Assembly (NCBI RefSeq): GCF_964355755.1
Contig: NC_092670.1
Span: 9,549,201-9,613,200 of the forward strand
Direction of reading: 5' to 3'
DNA from: Antedon mediterranea
Lineage: Eukaryota > Echinodermata > Crinoidea > Comatulida > Antedonidae
Length of the DNA stretch: 64,000 bases
Position numbers and translations under genes: made by a program. Shown in pieces: positions 24,401 to 39,400 of this stretch. The stretch's first letter is position 1, and the number at the start of each line of letters is the position of its first letter. The notes beneath the pieces were generated by a model. That model ran no database searches, had not been told where the DNA came from, and saw only the letters and a list, made by a program, of their open reading frames with translations.

Positions 24401-27400
24401 AAGTGAGTACACTAACATGGCACACTGGGTGCACACAGAATACAGACTTGCCAACCCCTGGGTACACACAGAATGGCTCTTGGTCTTAACTACCCATATG
24501 AGTCCAGAGAATTTTTTGTAACATCTGAAAAACTTACTTTTTCTAGATTCTCTTCTGTTAAGTATGTGTGGTTGATCCTCAGATGGTTCTTCATCGAAAA
24601 TGGTGTGACCAGGAGGGGACTGGAAATGCAATTTAAAAAAAATGATATACAGCAAATCACAAGTGTAAGGAAAAAAAGTCATATACACATTGTTTATTGC
24701 AGTCCCTGCCTCATAACAAATATTTCGTTTTCACGGCGCTCCACAAGACTATGTGCCAACTGATTTGCATTGTCGTTCGACTTCATTTGTGGGCACCGGG
24801 GGACCGGAACAGGTGTGAAAGACCCTTAAATCAGGATGACATCCTACTAGTTCTATCATTTTGTTATGGAAACCACAAGAGTAGCCCTGTCCTAGTGATT
24901 TTTGTACAAAAGATTAGAGATTTTACTGTGTAATTTGAACTATCCCTATCTATTCAACAAGCTTGTGTAACACAAATAAAATCCAAACAATTACGAAACA
25001 TAGGGGAAACTATAGATCGATAATTATTGGAATGTATGATCAATAGAAATTGTTTGCCCGCACCTGGCCTTTAAATCCGGCTAATGACATCCTACTAGTT
25101 GGTAGTTGGTATGGAAACCACAAGAGTAGCCTTGTCCTAGTGATACAACAATATTTAGGGGGTATCTAGGTCAGGAAGTATCTAGGTCAGGTGGTATCTA
25201 GGTCAGGTGGTATCTAGGTAATGTGATTTTCTCATCTCCCCCCTCCCCCACTTAGATCTGCCTATGAAAGTCCCCTTCATATTATTAACTCACCAATTTG
25301 CTAATTTTTCTTTTGATGGTTTCATGCCATCCATCAGTTTCCTGTGATTTTTCAGAGTACAGGATAACTTCACTTCCAGTGTTAGATGTAAGCTAAAACA
25401 ACAGAAAATTTAATTACTGTAAAATTAGTACTTTTCTGATTTCATGTTTTCTGAGTCTTTATACAATACGTAAGCTACTGAAGAACTAGGTATAACAATT
25501 CAAGCATGATGTTTGTTACGAATAACGTTTCCCCATTTTATGAATATTGGAGGAGTCCCATTCATAGTTTTAAGAGCAGAGTTCATGACAGTTAGTCCAA
25601 TAGTCCAAAAAAACCATAGTTAATGTACTTCCACAATCCAACCTGCATTAGTGTTGATGGTCATATAGGATATTTTCGGTTGTTTTTGTGGAAGATGCTA
25701 TTGTTAATTTCCTGATGACATTTTTTCTCTTTTTGTTTTTTATGTATTGTATATGGATGTACTATTCGAAATAAAGGAAACAAATGAATCAATGAATACT
25801 GGTGAAAATGAAAACAAATTTAGGATTTAAACTATTTCTGACTCCGCAGTCAGTCAACTATACTTACATAAAAGGCATTCTTGCCTTTGGGTTTGAAGTC
25901 CTTATCCACTGGCTTTAATGTTGCCTCAACCAACGCAATGCTACTCTCAGGGCGACCCAGACTTCCACTTTTTCCCTGTAAAAAAATTCAGTCAGTAGAG
26001 TTTACGTTAGTTGTATTTTTTCAGCACCAGTAATTTTATATCTCAGAAGACATAGTCAATGCATAAACTGTTTTTATGCCAGTTTTTTTAAGTGGGTGCA
26101 TGTGTGACAATGTACTAGAAGGCAATTGGCCGAGTGAGTCATATGGCCGAGCGGTTAAGGCAGGGGCGCCGTTTACCGTACCTAAAGAGCCAACAACAAC
26201 ATCGGCAAGGGTTCGAGGCCGACTCGCTCCTAGTTCTGGTGGTGGAACAAGTCTTCTCGGATAAGGACTATAAACCGTAGGTCCAGTGTACACAGTTATA
26301 ACATGTGTGTATTTTAAAGAACCCAGTCCATTATTCGAAAAAGAGTAGGGGGTTACCCCGGTGAACTGGTTCACACAATAGCCCCTGTATCAGGGGGATT
26401 ACCACCTATCTGATAGGACAGTGATTAATTCACTATTGGTAATCCTTGGCCACATTGCCTAAAGACATAAAATAAAAAATAAATAAATAATAAGCTAGCC
26501 AGTGGCCGTATTCACCATTCACAGGAAGGGAACACCATATCCTATCTAAGTGATTACAATTTCTATTTAAAGGAAACTCTATTTATTGAGTTTAGTGAAA
26601 TACTTATTATTTAAATGAAATTTTTCACTTAATTGTGATTGGTGAATATGGCCACAGGTCTGCATGTGTCGCTAGCAGTTGTTTAAACGATTAAGGGGCG
26701 TAGACGAGTGAATGTCAACAGCAAGATTGTCCCATTCAAGTGTACCTTTATATGCAAGGCTACGTTTTTCATATTCAGTCTTAGGTAAAGGCAGAGCAAC
26801 ATTTTCAAGTTTAAGATAATTTACAATTTGCATTTCAGACAATAAAATTTATAGTTAATCAAGCCATGAATATAAAAGTTTATAAATCAAACCGGCCGTT
26901 ACCTCATACATTTGTTGATCTTTGTAAATAACAATTGAAGAGTGCGTAAGTACCACGTACACCTTCGACACTTTGTTTTTACTTTTTCGGTTAAAATCCT
27001 TCATCCTCAAACAAAACATGTAACCAGACTTTTCCACAAGTGTCGGCGGCGAGTCCTCTTCCACCCGACGATCAATATTATATGCGGAGACACTCTGAGG
27101 AAGCTGTCGAATACAAACATAATATTGTAATTGTGTCAATGTAAATGTAACATTGGCTCCCATGTTCCTTGTAAACGTAGGGAAATGAGCTGTCCATTTC
27201 ATTGCTAACTAGCTTATTCTCTATAGGCATTCATTTACAGCTGAGTGGACTATACTATGTTTACAAAATGGCATACAAATATTATGTGACTATTTAAGGT
27301 TATATTCAGACACAAAACTTTGGCAATTCCAGTCCTTAATACAATACAAGTATCCCGTCCGTTTCAGACCTCTTTGGGACTCTAGTGCTCGGTCATATAC

Positions 27401-30400
27401 AGTAATCAATTTTACATTGAATTACAATTTAAGGTTTTGTTTAATTCAAACCATTTTCAATTTCTGTTCAAACAATTTACCGGTTTAGATTTATTCTAAC
27501 ATTTGTAAACTTTATTAATTTACAGGTTTAAATTCTGCTGGGCATGCTAGGCCTGTCAGTAAAATACTACAGTGCAAAATGGAATAGAAAATGCTAAACA
27601 AATATTTAAATAATGTGAGGCAAGCAAATTGAAGAACAATATTTACTTCAAGGAGGAAGTAATTTTAAAATAATTAGGGTTACAAAGAATTGTTCTTAGT
27701 CATTGTGTAAGATAATATTATAGATTAAGCATATTGAATACTAAACTATGAATAGATTATGTAATAAAACTGTAAAATGACAGTTTACTATTATTAATTA
27801 TTAATTGATAAGCCCATAGTCAGGAGGGAGGATTCACGATCAGAAAGAACCTCCTATTTTTCTTATGGTAAACATGTTGCCATGCTTGTGGCAATTTTTT
27901 CATGTTTTTATGGAAACAAATGAACCCTTCTACACACATATTGGTTACAGGCTTTTGATACAAAGTCATAATTGAATTAGTAACAAGCAATATTGATTAC
28001 ATTTTAATAATTATTATTAACATTTATTCATGAAAAACATTAGGTTGAAAAATACATTAATGATTGTTAGATGACAATAATGTAGTATATAGAAATTTAA
28101 AAAACAAATAGCATTTTACTGTAAAAATCACACATGTATTGTGACGACCGACGATCAACGTATGTTAAGTTCATTGTGCACATGCGGGAATATTGGGACG
28201 TGCGTCCTTGCTCTCCAGTCAACAGGTTAGGATAGTTTCTTGACACATCAATTGACCTGACCTAGGCTGGTCATTGGTCCTTGGTCGTCGCAAATCAAAA
28301 GCTCCCTATTAAGCCTACCGTGGGACATCCATCCATCCATCCAAATCAGACAGACAGATTATAATTTGAAGTGTTATATCCAAATCAGTATGAGTATAAA
28401 ATAACATGAAAAGTTTTTATCGCTAAAACGTGTGAAATAAATTGTGACTGACCCGAACACACAAACTGACAGCTCACTAGTCATTTTGGACCGTATTCAT
28501 AACAAGGCAACTACCTTTACTCCTAGACTATCTCTGTAAGTTACTTTAAAATAATAAAATGAAACAAACTAAAACTAGACTTCACATTTCAGTATATTCA
28601 TTTCAGAATCAAACTATGCTATTAAGAAACAACAACAGACTGATGGACAGACAGGCAAACAGACAAAGAAACAACAGTACGTAAAAAAATAATCCAAATC
28701 ATACACAGACAAAAATGGTACCAGCAAAGCATTACAAGATAGAATTGAGATGACAAAACTATACAGTATACGCACATACAATTATAATTAATAATGTTTT
28801 TAACGATAAATAATTAAATATTTTCCTTAAACTTAGTTAAAAAACAGAAGTTTTATGAACAATAACTTACAAATTGTATCAAACAATATGGCTAATAAAG
28901 TAGGTAATTTTTATGCTATTTACATATAAACTTATTTTTATTAAAATTTCACATATCTTATCTGTTTACAGTAGTATATTTAAAACTGGCGCTAAATAAT
29001 GAGAGGGAAGCTTTCTTCTGTTGCAGTTGTTGAAAACAAATTTTTTTTGCTGTTAAATCTGAAAACTTGACACATAATGCAATGCATTGGAGGATTTTGA
29101 CAAAACTAGAAATGATAGAAATGTACAACAATACATACCAATAAGTCATCAATTGTTTCACCTATAGAACCTAAGTTATCATCAATTACGCTTAAAAAAC
29201 GTTGCCTAAATTCCTCTTGTTCACTAAAATCATCCTCTTCGTCCTCCTCATCATCCTCCTCTAATTTAGCTATATTTATGACACCTCTAGAGCCTACACT
29301 GGAGTCATCCCTAGCTCCGTTCATCTCCATTATTACTGTACAGTTATTACAGTAATACATATAATTCACATCCTGAATACTATTAAACTGTACCAGGAAA
29401 CAGGTTGATAATATATTACTAAAGTCCAGAAAACATATCTGCAGTTTCATTAATATGTAGCAACAAAAACAAACTTTTGGTTTCTGATTATGATAACTCG
29501 AAAGCACACTATTGCAAACAGATTTAGACATTACTTATGTGATATTGCTTTCGTTTACACTATTAAATAAATTATATAAAATTATTTGCTTTTGGAATCA
29601 ATTTGTTTATTTCATAGTTATGTCTGATAGTATGGCGTTTTGTTGGAGATCACACTACCATACATGCCCAATATTTAGTTGACAAAATAGGATGGTGTGT
29701 ATGGGTGTATATATTTGTAATGGATGTAAAATAAGGTCAAAAGAAAAAAGAAACATACAAATTGTGAGTACTGATTTAAAACATAATAAAAGAAACAGCT
29801 AATTTTTAATACATTTCTTAATATAAAGTAAATTTAAATGATAAATAGTCGTACTTTTACTATAACTTGCAATAAACATAAAATGTACGTTTGAAAAAAA
29901 TAAAAATAAAAATATAAAATTTGTAAAAGGAATGAATAAATGCGGGTGACCCCCACTAAAGAGAAAAAAAAAAGACAAAATAGGATGGTAGGGTGAGGAT
30001 TGTGTGAGACGGCATGCAGTGACCTTATGCTGTCGACCAGTTAAAACTTAAAGACGACTGCAAAACCCTTTTTTTTTTCAGTCAAATTATGGGAAATTAC
30101 TAAAATAACAGATGCACAATACTCTAGGCATTGTGATTGGAGCCAAATTTTCAGTCATTTTCCTTTGTAAACTATTATACTACTGTAATCACCTTTACAC
30201 AGGTAAATGTGAACAAGACTTTGGTTGTAATTGTAATAGCTCCCTCTATATTTCACTTGACATTGAGGAAAAAATGTATAATTTAAATGATTTGGAAACA
30301 ATCCTTCTGTACTTTAACGTCTCATCCGAAAAATAGGGCAAAAACAACAAACGCAACGAACATTGCACAGCAAAAAATACTAATCTACATTTTTACTATT

Positions 30401-33400
30401 TTTTATAAATAAAATAAAAACATTTTTTGTTAATACTCTTTAATGCTCTTACATATAATTATTTGAATAAATCAATGTTAAATAAGCATTTAGTATACAG
30501 TAGAACCGTCTATTGTTACACACCTATTTCCGATGAAATGAGGGGAAATGTGGAAACCTCTATTTAGGTTGACACATTGTTATTAGGTCCTGAGGTATGT
30601 ATAAATATTAGTTACTGAACAAAAAAATAAGCATTATATTTATAGACTAGTATTAGTATATTTAATGAAGATGATCACTACATTATTTAGCCATATAATA
30701 AAAAGATAAACAAATTATTATGCAAAAAAAAAACCAACAGGAAGAAAAACTGCTACAGAAATGAAGAGAAACCAATATGGAGAATTTTGTACTCTATTAT
30801 TTTTTCCAAAATAAAAGATGAAATGAATCTTATGTTCAGCCGATTCTTGGTACAATATCTATAATTTGTCTAGTGCCATAGAAAATTCTGTAATACAGTG
30901 TTATACATTGATCACATGCGATACCTTTATCATAGGCCATAAGCTTAACCTACAGCAGCACATGTGACATACCTGACACCGTATTACAGACTTTTCCAGT
31001 GATACTAGTCATGTAGATACAGTAAACAGAATCAGGTGAATGATCTACTGTACCAGTACCGGTATTTACCATAATTAGTATTCAAAAATGGAAATGAAAC
31101 TACTTTGAAATTTAGAAATAAAAGTAAAACATGAGTTTAAAGAAAACATTAAAGTAAAAAAAAACACTAAGCAAATATTTTAAAACATGAAATAGGATGG
31201 TGGTTAAGAAAGCAGAGCATGCAGACAGTTATAAAATACAAAGAGTAAAGACAACAAGTTCCACAGATTACAAGATCACCACGTAAATATTCATTTTCTT
31301 ACTTTAACTGCATAAGGAGTTGAAATATTAGCAAAGTCATTCTCTGGTATTCCACTGGGCAGAGTTCGACTTCGTCTCGAATTTCGTTCGACATACACAG
31401 ACTGTGTTTTGGCCACACGCTCAGATCGCTTGCGACTACGCCTTTGTCCGAAATCGTCCAGGTTTTCGGATAACCGTCTTGATGATAACTTGAAAAAAAT
31501 TTGAGGAAAAGTGGCGATTTACGAACTATAGAATAATTTAGGACAATATTATTACATTAGAATCCTCCTTTGGGACACACTTATTCACCAGAACCCACTA
31601 TCAAATGGACAATTTTCTATGAAATGGCACATGGCACTTTGTTAGGTCTGAAGGTGTTCCTTTAATTGAAATTCTACTGTACTATCATACATGATCAAAT
31701 AGACAGGAGAAAAGCACCTCAATCGAACATAGGTGCCACCATTGATTGCCTCAGTTGATGAAGAACATCCAGCAAATAAGCATCACATACTAATAAGAGT
31801 TGCAGTCAAATACTTCATTAAAGCTAATTGTAAAGCCAAAAGCAGGACTAAAAGAACTACAGCACTTTATTTGATTCTTAAACAATTTTTGATTTAGAAG
31901 AAAATATTTGCAAATAAATACAGTAGAACCTCTTATTTGGGGACACCATTAAGGGTACACCATTAAGGGTACACCATTAAGGGTACACCATTAAGGGGAC
32001 ACCATTAAGGGGACACCATTAAGGGTACACCATTAAGGGTACACCATTAAGGGTACACCATTAAGGGTACACCATTAAGGGTACACCATTAAGGGTACAC
32101 CATTAAGGGTACACCATTAAGGGGACACCATTAAGGGGACACCATTAAGGGTACACCATTAAGGGTACACCATTAAGGGTACACCATTAAGGGTACACCA
32201 TTAAGGGTACACCATTAAGGGGACACCATTAAGGGTACACCATTAAGGGTACACCATTAAGGGGACACCATTAAGGGGACACCATTAAGGGTACACCATT
32301 AAGGGTACACCATTAAGGGGACACCATTAAGGGGACACCATTAAGGGGACACCATTAAGGGGACACCATTAAGGGGACACCATTAAGGGGACACCATTAA
32401 GGGTACACCATTAAGGGGACACCATTAAGGGTACACCATTAAGGGTACACCATTAAGGGTACACCATTAAGGGTACACCATTAAGGGTACACCATTAAGG
32501 GTACACCATTAAGGGTACACCATTAAGGGGACACCATTAAGGGTACACCATTAAGGGTACACCATTAAGGGGACACCATTAAGGGGACACCATTAAGGGT
32601 ACACAATTAAGGGTACACAATTAAGGGGACACCATTAAGGGGACACCATTAAGGGGACACCATTAAGGGGACACCATTAAGGGTACACCATAAAGGGTAC
32701 ACCATAAAGGGGACACCATTAAGGGGACACCATTAAGGGGACACCATTAAGGGGACACCAAAGATGAACATGGGGCATTATATGTTTTAACACTTCTGCC
32801 AATCCCTATTGAGAGGACACTTCTCTATCAAATGACAACCCTATTAAGGGATTCTACTGTATTGTGTTAGTGCAATGCATCAACTAACAAGTTTATATTT
32901 ACCCCATCGTATATATTATACGGTAGGGGTTTCTCAACAGTTTTCTAACGTAAATCAGATTGTAATTTAAAATACAGTAGAGCTCGACTTAAAGGGGAAC
33001 ACCTTCAACATCCTACAAAGTGTTCTTAAGAATGTGTTGGCTGTAGTGTTAAAACCTACTGTATATATTACCCCTTGTTTCACAGAAAAGTTTTCAACAA
33101 TAGGTATGTCCTCTGAATATTGGTGTCCAAAAGCCCTGAATCCTATGGGCTTTAAGTAAAAATATATGAAATATGTTTGAGAGTCAAATATGGCTCATCT
33201 GTTGAGTACCCCTGCTGTTTGGAGTTATACAAGCTATTACAAACATTAACCGCTTTTTACTGAATGTTTTGATGCTAACTCTATATTTAATTTGCATTTA
33301 TTTCACTTTCTACTGATAATCTAATAAAATCTAAAATCTATTTTGTGTTTTGTTTCTACTTTCAACTACAAACAAAATAGACATGCAATTAATTTTTATC

Positions 33401-36400
33401 GAATAGGGTTTTTTTTTCTTAATCATTTTTAGGACGTGATTTTCATACAAAGGTATAAGTTTAACCGGTGGGTATACGATTTGTAAAAAAAACCCGATAT
33501 TTATAATGTGACGTCAATTGTAAAATATCTCTCTCCTTAGTTGCTATTTTCAGTCGAAAAAATGTGACAAAAATGTGATGTGCCCATATATGGACACGAT
33601 GATGTCATATCACTAACTTATTTAAGCATATTACTACCATATTTGGGCATATCACATTTTTTTTGTCAAACTAGTTTGATAATGTAAACAGGGTTTTATA
33701 TGATGAATGACCTGTGTGAATCAATAAGAAATAAATTTACATTATTTTATATTCAAATTCATCAAAATCAGATAAAAGATGAGGCACTTTATGTCAACCA
33801 TGACAGTTTAGTATGGCTTCTAACACTTTTCATCTAAAAAAAACATCGTCAGGCCTAATCAATTTTATTAATCTTTTATCCAAGATTAATAACTCGAAAT
33901 AAGATAAAAAATTATATTGCATATTTATACACACATAGTTCATTTTTGTAATGGTTTTGTTTATATATTAAAATATTTTTTAAATGTACAAATCATCATA
34001 TATTCTTATTTAAAAGAAATAAAAGATAAATGCGATAAAAACACTGTATCGCATATTTAAAAGCAACAAATATGAATTTAATTGGTTTGTTTGTATTTTA
34101 TAAGGCCAAAATTTAAATAAAAAACTGAAAAAGTAAGTATTTTAACTACTGTATATCCTTATTTAGAAGAATTAAATTAGAACCAAATGAGATAAAAACA
34201 ATATATTGCTTAAACACATAAATAAGAATAAAATATATAAGGAAAAAAAATTAATTACATTAAGTAAACAATCACTAGATATTCCTATTTTGAAAACTTA
34301 ATTGAGAAACGAAGTTCAAATTAGGTATTGAATACAACAGACAATGGCATACCAAAAAAAAATCCTGCTCTGAAAATTGCACAAACGTCTGCAACTGATG
34401 AATAACGTTGTTGGTATATAAAAGATATTTGAATTTAACTTCCTAAACAATAATAAGTTCCTTCAATCATAAAGCAACTATATAATAATATAACACAGAT
34501 GTTCCTTTATAAGTCAGAATCCGACTGATAATAGCTTAATAAAATCGACATCAACAATAAGGTGTTCCAATGAGTGTAAATATAGCTGATCACTTCCTTC
34601 TTCCTGGATGGTCTTTAGAATGGGAAACACCTGAGATAGACGGATTAGTTAATCAAGGAAACCATCTTTCCTAATATGGGCATACTGTACTGTGCGGGAA
34701 AATTAATAAACATTTATAATTAGGCCTACTGTATATGCCAGGGTTTTGGGAATTCTGATATTGATAGTCTACAATTGTCTCTTGGTTGGGTTTCTTTTTA
34801 AGATGGGTTTCTTTTTAAGATGGGTTTTTTTTAAGATGGGTTTCTTTTTAAGATGGGATTCTATTCAAAATGGGCTTCTTTTCAAGATGGGCTTCTTTTC
34901 AAGATGATCTGCTTTTGCAAACTAAAGAGGGGGGCTGTGTCACCTTGTTCTTTGTATTCAAATAGTGAAAAGAAGCACAGTGGGCTCGATTTTGAGATAG
35001 GCTTCTTTTCGAGAATACTTTTGCAGACCAAAGGAGGAGGCTTCTTTTTGAGATGTGCTTCTTTTCGAGATTGCTTTTGCAGACCAACGATGAGGACTTT
35101 TTTTCAAGGGTTTATGGTATACTCTAGAAATATTTAATATTGTTTTACAACCTACTAACAATACACCAGTTTGTAGGTCAGGTGTAACAAATCAGTTTAT
35201 TATAACAACAGTTCCTCTTCAACTTTTCCCACTCCAGAAACCGTACAGTACAATAGAGGGAAATGATGAACCGCAATGACGTCAGTGAAAACTGGCAAGT
35301 TTGATATATCATTATAAAGATAAGCGGAATTCCTATGGTGGTGTACTGTATGTGGTAAGAGTTAGGCAAAAACCATGTGCTAGTTCAAAACTTTATTTTT
35401 ACAATTGTAGTCCCTAATTTAGTCCCTATTTTAAAATCCTGAATAAGCCACTGCCCATATGACACAAATTCAATTTCCAAAACAAAATTTCAAGGAATTT
35501 GACTTCCATAAACTCTGTAATATTTGTACAATATTTATACAAAAATATACAGAGAACAAAAGTCAAATAATTAAACAAATAAAAAATAATAATACATAAA
35601 TGTTTTTTTAAAAATGGAAAATGTATTCTCGCCTGAAAAAATAAGTTTTAAATCTGTTATTATATTTTATTATATATTATTTAATATTTGATTTTCAGCA
35701 TTTTTTGCTATAAATTACATTTTTTTTATGTAAATAATTTTTTTTTTATTATGACATTAAAATGGCATATTCAACAAAAAAAATGTTAAATTGTTTTTCA
35801 GGGGGACAATATATCATTAAGGAGAACAAAAAAAAGAAAATATTTTAGTACTTACTTGCAATAAGTTTTAATAATTGTTATCGTATTTGCAGCATACGTT
35901 ACACATGCCATTATATGATAACGTTTTTTTTTTTTATCAGAGTAAATAATGCAAACTATTAAAAATAAAGTATATAAATAAAAGTATTTCTATAGAAATG
36001 AATACTTTTATTAAAATATTTACATTTGATAGATCTGGTAGTTCCCATTGAGATGTGTCTCTATTCTCACTGTAGAAGTATGCTTTGCCTGTATCATCTT
36101 TGCTCATTCGCCACTAAAAGATAACAAAACAATTCTCTGTGTTACAAAATACATTTCAGTAAAAAATAATAATAATCTTTATTGGAATAATGACAACTTT
36201 ATAACAGTGGCACACATGTCAAATTGTGCATCCAAAACATAAAAATAAAACTTACAAGACGACAATTAGTTATTTAATTATAATTAGAAGGATACTTCAT
36301 TATTCCTGTTTCTCTGCTCAATGCACTGCCCATCAAAATTCGTAACTCATCTTCATTTAATATTTTTAAATTTTGACTAAAAGAATATCTCACCCCTAAA

Positions 36401-39400
36401 TATGTTAAGACTAGGCACTGTCCCTGAGGGGCCATATACACTTTTTTTTCATATACATATCTTTGTTTTTTATATAAATCCAAAGGCAAATTACTGAAAA
36501 AAATGACAATGCTGTGGGTATCAGTGGCTGGATCTCAATGGAGATACAAAAAAAAAGCGAAAAGCTAAATCAAAACGATAAAGTAAACAGCCAGAAAAGT
36601 TAGCAGAGCTTTCGGGCAACACTAGCCCTTCATCATTCATATATATATATATATATATTTATATTTTTGTTGGTCACTCCTTTTGTTTTCCGTTTTCTCG
36701 TCTTTTTGTATTTGTCATCGTTCCCGTTTTTCAAGTGTTGAGGGCCTCATGCATGTCAGCCCCGGCTGTTTTAAGGAGTCACCCTCATTAAACAAAGTTT
36801 AATAAAAAATTTTAAAAAGGAATACGAGTGTCTTTAACTTTGCCGGCTTTAGGACATAAGTATAAGTAAGTTTGGGCAAGAGATTTAGGACAGAGGTGAT
36901 GTGGCTTAGGACAAAGGTGTTGTAGCAAAGACAAAGGCTTGCTACTAGATTAGATACAGTTGCTTAGATATTTGTATAGACAACATTGGAAGTTTTCAGA
37001 AATCACACAAATTCAATTTAGATTTGTAAACAAAATGTACTAACCCGTTCTGTTGTATTTTCATGAGTGTAGTACCATACACCTAAATCGTCTTTTACTT
37101 TTTGCCATCCAAGGGGAAGCAATTTGTCATTCAGCAATGTATTGCTCTATAAAATAAAAAATGTATTATAAACAAGTTGATTGAAGCAGGGAGTTACAAC
37201 TCCCTGATTGAAGCATGATAAATACCCACTCTATATTTCAAACTCTATTCCGAGTGCTTGGCTCATCGATGATACTGTCTTTGGAGGGGTGTACTGTATT
37301 ATTTATTACTTTTCGAGTTATATTCTCTCCTCGAAGGCAAAAGGTCCTATGTCGGTTTATCCTGGTAAGCTAGGCACGAAATAGACAATTCGTTGTTCTA
37401 AACAATTTGATTGACTAGCCTGACGCACACCCCCTCTATATTTTGAAAATAAACACTTCCTGCCATTACATAGGCTTATTTGACTGGCCTATCTTTGGAT
37501 TCCTCACTGTTTCTATATGAGTAGTATGAGTATGTTTTGCAACATAATAATCGACCAGTCAAATATGCCTACACGGATACCAAAGATGCTCTTTGCATAG
37601 ATATTTATTCACAGATAACAAACTATTAATATTTACCACCTGTGAAATCACAAAACAAATAATATAAAAATACCTGTATATACAGTAAAGTACGTATCAG
37701 TTTATATATAAAATCAATGGCATTTATAAACATAAATATATTATGCATAAACAACTTGAATCACCATACAAAGGGTGCTAAAAACAGACTTTACTATTAG
37801 TAGGAATTTTTAATGAATTAGAAACTTGATAAAATGCTCATTAATTCATCAGGCAAAAACATGAATCTGGTATCAATATTAGTAAAATAAAAATGTAGGC
37901 TATCATTCTAAAAGAAGAAAAAAGAAGTTAATCATAGAAATAACATCAGCAATATACTGAAAATTAATTAGTTTAGAAACGAAATAAATGAGAAAAAGCC
38001 ACCCAACCCGAGATTCAAACACGAAACCTTCTGCTTCACATGCAGATTCCTAACTCTTAGACCACTGAGGCTTTCACGGTATTGTTCAAACCCAATGGAT
38101 AGTGATCGTGTAATGGCGTGGTACAGCGGAACAGCACTAGTTAACAATTGTACGCATACGCAACATTAAATCAATACGCCCTCATACTTCAGTATACTAT
38201 TTCATGAAGCAGGATCTCCGAAGAGATACTCTTACTTATAAATTTATAGACAGAAGAAATTCTAAACCGACCGATGATATAAATACATACTGCACTTGAA
38301 GCTAATACAAATTGATAGCTGTTAATATAGACAGCGCAACTAGACAGAAACAGTCAATGGAATAGAGTCTTCAATCAACAAATCATACTGGCTTGTGGTA
38401 TGATTATATTAACGTCTGATTTGTGATTGCATTTAAATCTCTGATAAGTACTCAACTCAACTTAAACAGCTATTAAGCATTTGACCTATGTACTGATGAG
38501 TAGCTTACAAGTTTATTTCAAGTAGTTTAGCCAATTTAAAACTAAATTGAAGAGATGCCAGGTTGAAAGATTTGAGAAGGAATGAGAGAGGCGGTTGGAT
38601 GGGCAATCACAAAATTTACTTTTATGAAAAATATAATGCAAATTATATTATTATCTAAAGTGGTTGAAACATTTATTTAGTATCAGTATCAACTATTATG
38701 GATCTTTGTGTGTTGCATTGTTTAATCAATCTTCCAAAGTAGATATTAAAATATGGTCTACAGTATATATTTAAATAGCAATACTTGAAATTAACAGTTG
38801 ATCAAATAATAGAAGCCCGGGGGAATAATTATTAAGCTCTGTCTACACTATCAAACTTTATGTGACAAAAAATAATATATGGACATGATGATATCATATC
38901 AATACCATATTTGGGCACACTTTTTTTTTGTCAGACTAGTTTGTAGACAGGGCTTTAGTTTACTGATCAAGCAATCAATTATTGGTAGATGATGATTGAT
39001 AAAAAAAAAAAAACAGTAAGAATATAAAACAATAGTTTGTTTTGGTTTTTTATAGTAGGCATATTATTGGAATGGTTAATTGAATTTATAGCGTGGGTTG
39101 GATATTAATTCAAGGCTATAAAGTCGGGATAATAATAATACTATAATTTTTAGAATTTATTGCAAAGTGACCCAGACTCCCTCTAATTTAGGTGACACGC
39201 CCCCATAAAGTGACCCAGACTCTGCCTAATTCAGGTGACACGCCCCCATAAAGGGACATTACAGTATCAAATGAATACATTTTTGGATTGTACCAATTTT
39301 CTACATTCCAAAAATAGATGTTTATTTATTTCTGAAAAATGTACTAAATTAAAAAATAAAACTTAAATGAAATAAAACATGCATTAGAAAATGCAAATAA

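Noticed and set aside
21304-24933. Plus-strand frames at 22099-22365, 22881-23093, 24473-24933.
   Set aside because: Intronic or antisense to RhoGAP exons, with no family signature.
31938-32763. CRISPR-like regular array (also 17368-17457).
   Set aside because: Contiguous short units without spacers, in an animal genome, inside a transposon-like element or as a plain minisatellite.
34853-35161. Overlapping open frames of 60-95 codons on both strands.
   Set aside because: They read through the degenerate AGATGGGYTTCTTTT repeat and share no family motif.
36274-36489. 71-codon minus-strand frame in the WW intron as a possible missing exon.
   Set aside because: The only good acceptor (TTTTTTCAG at about 36494) leads to TAA in the required phase 0, and the peptide has no WW features.
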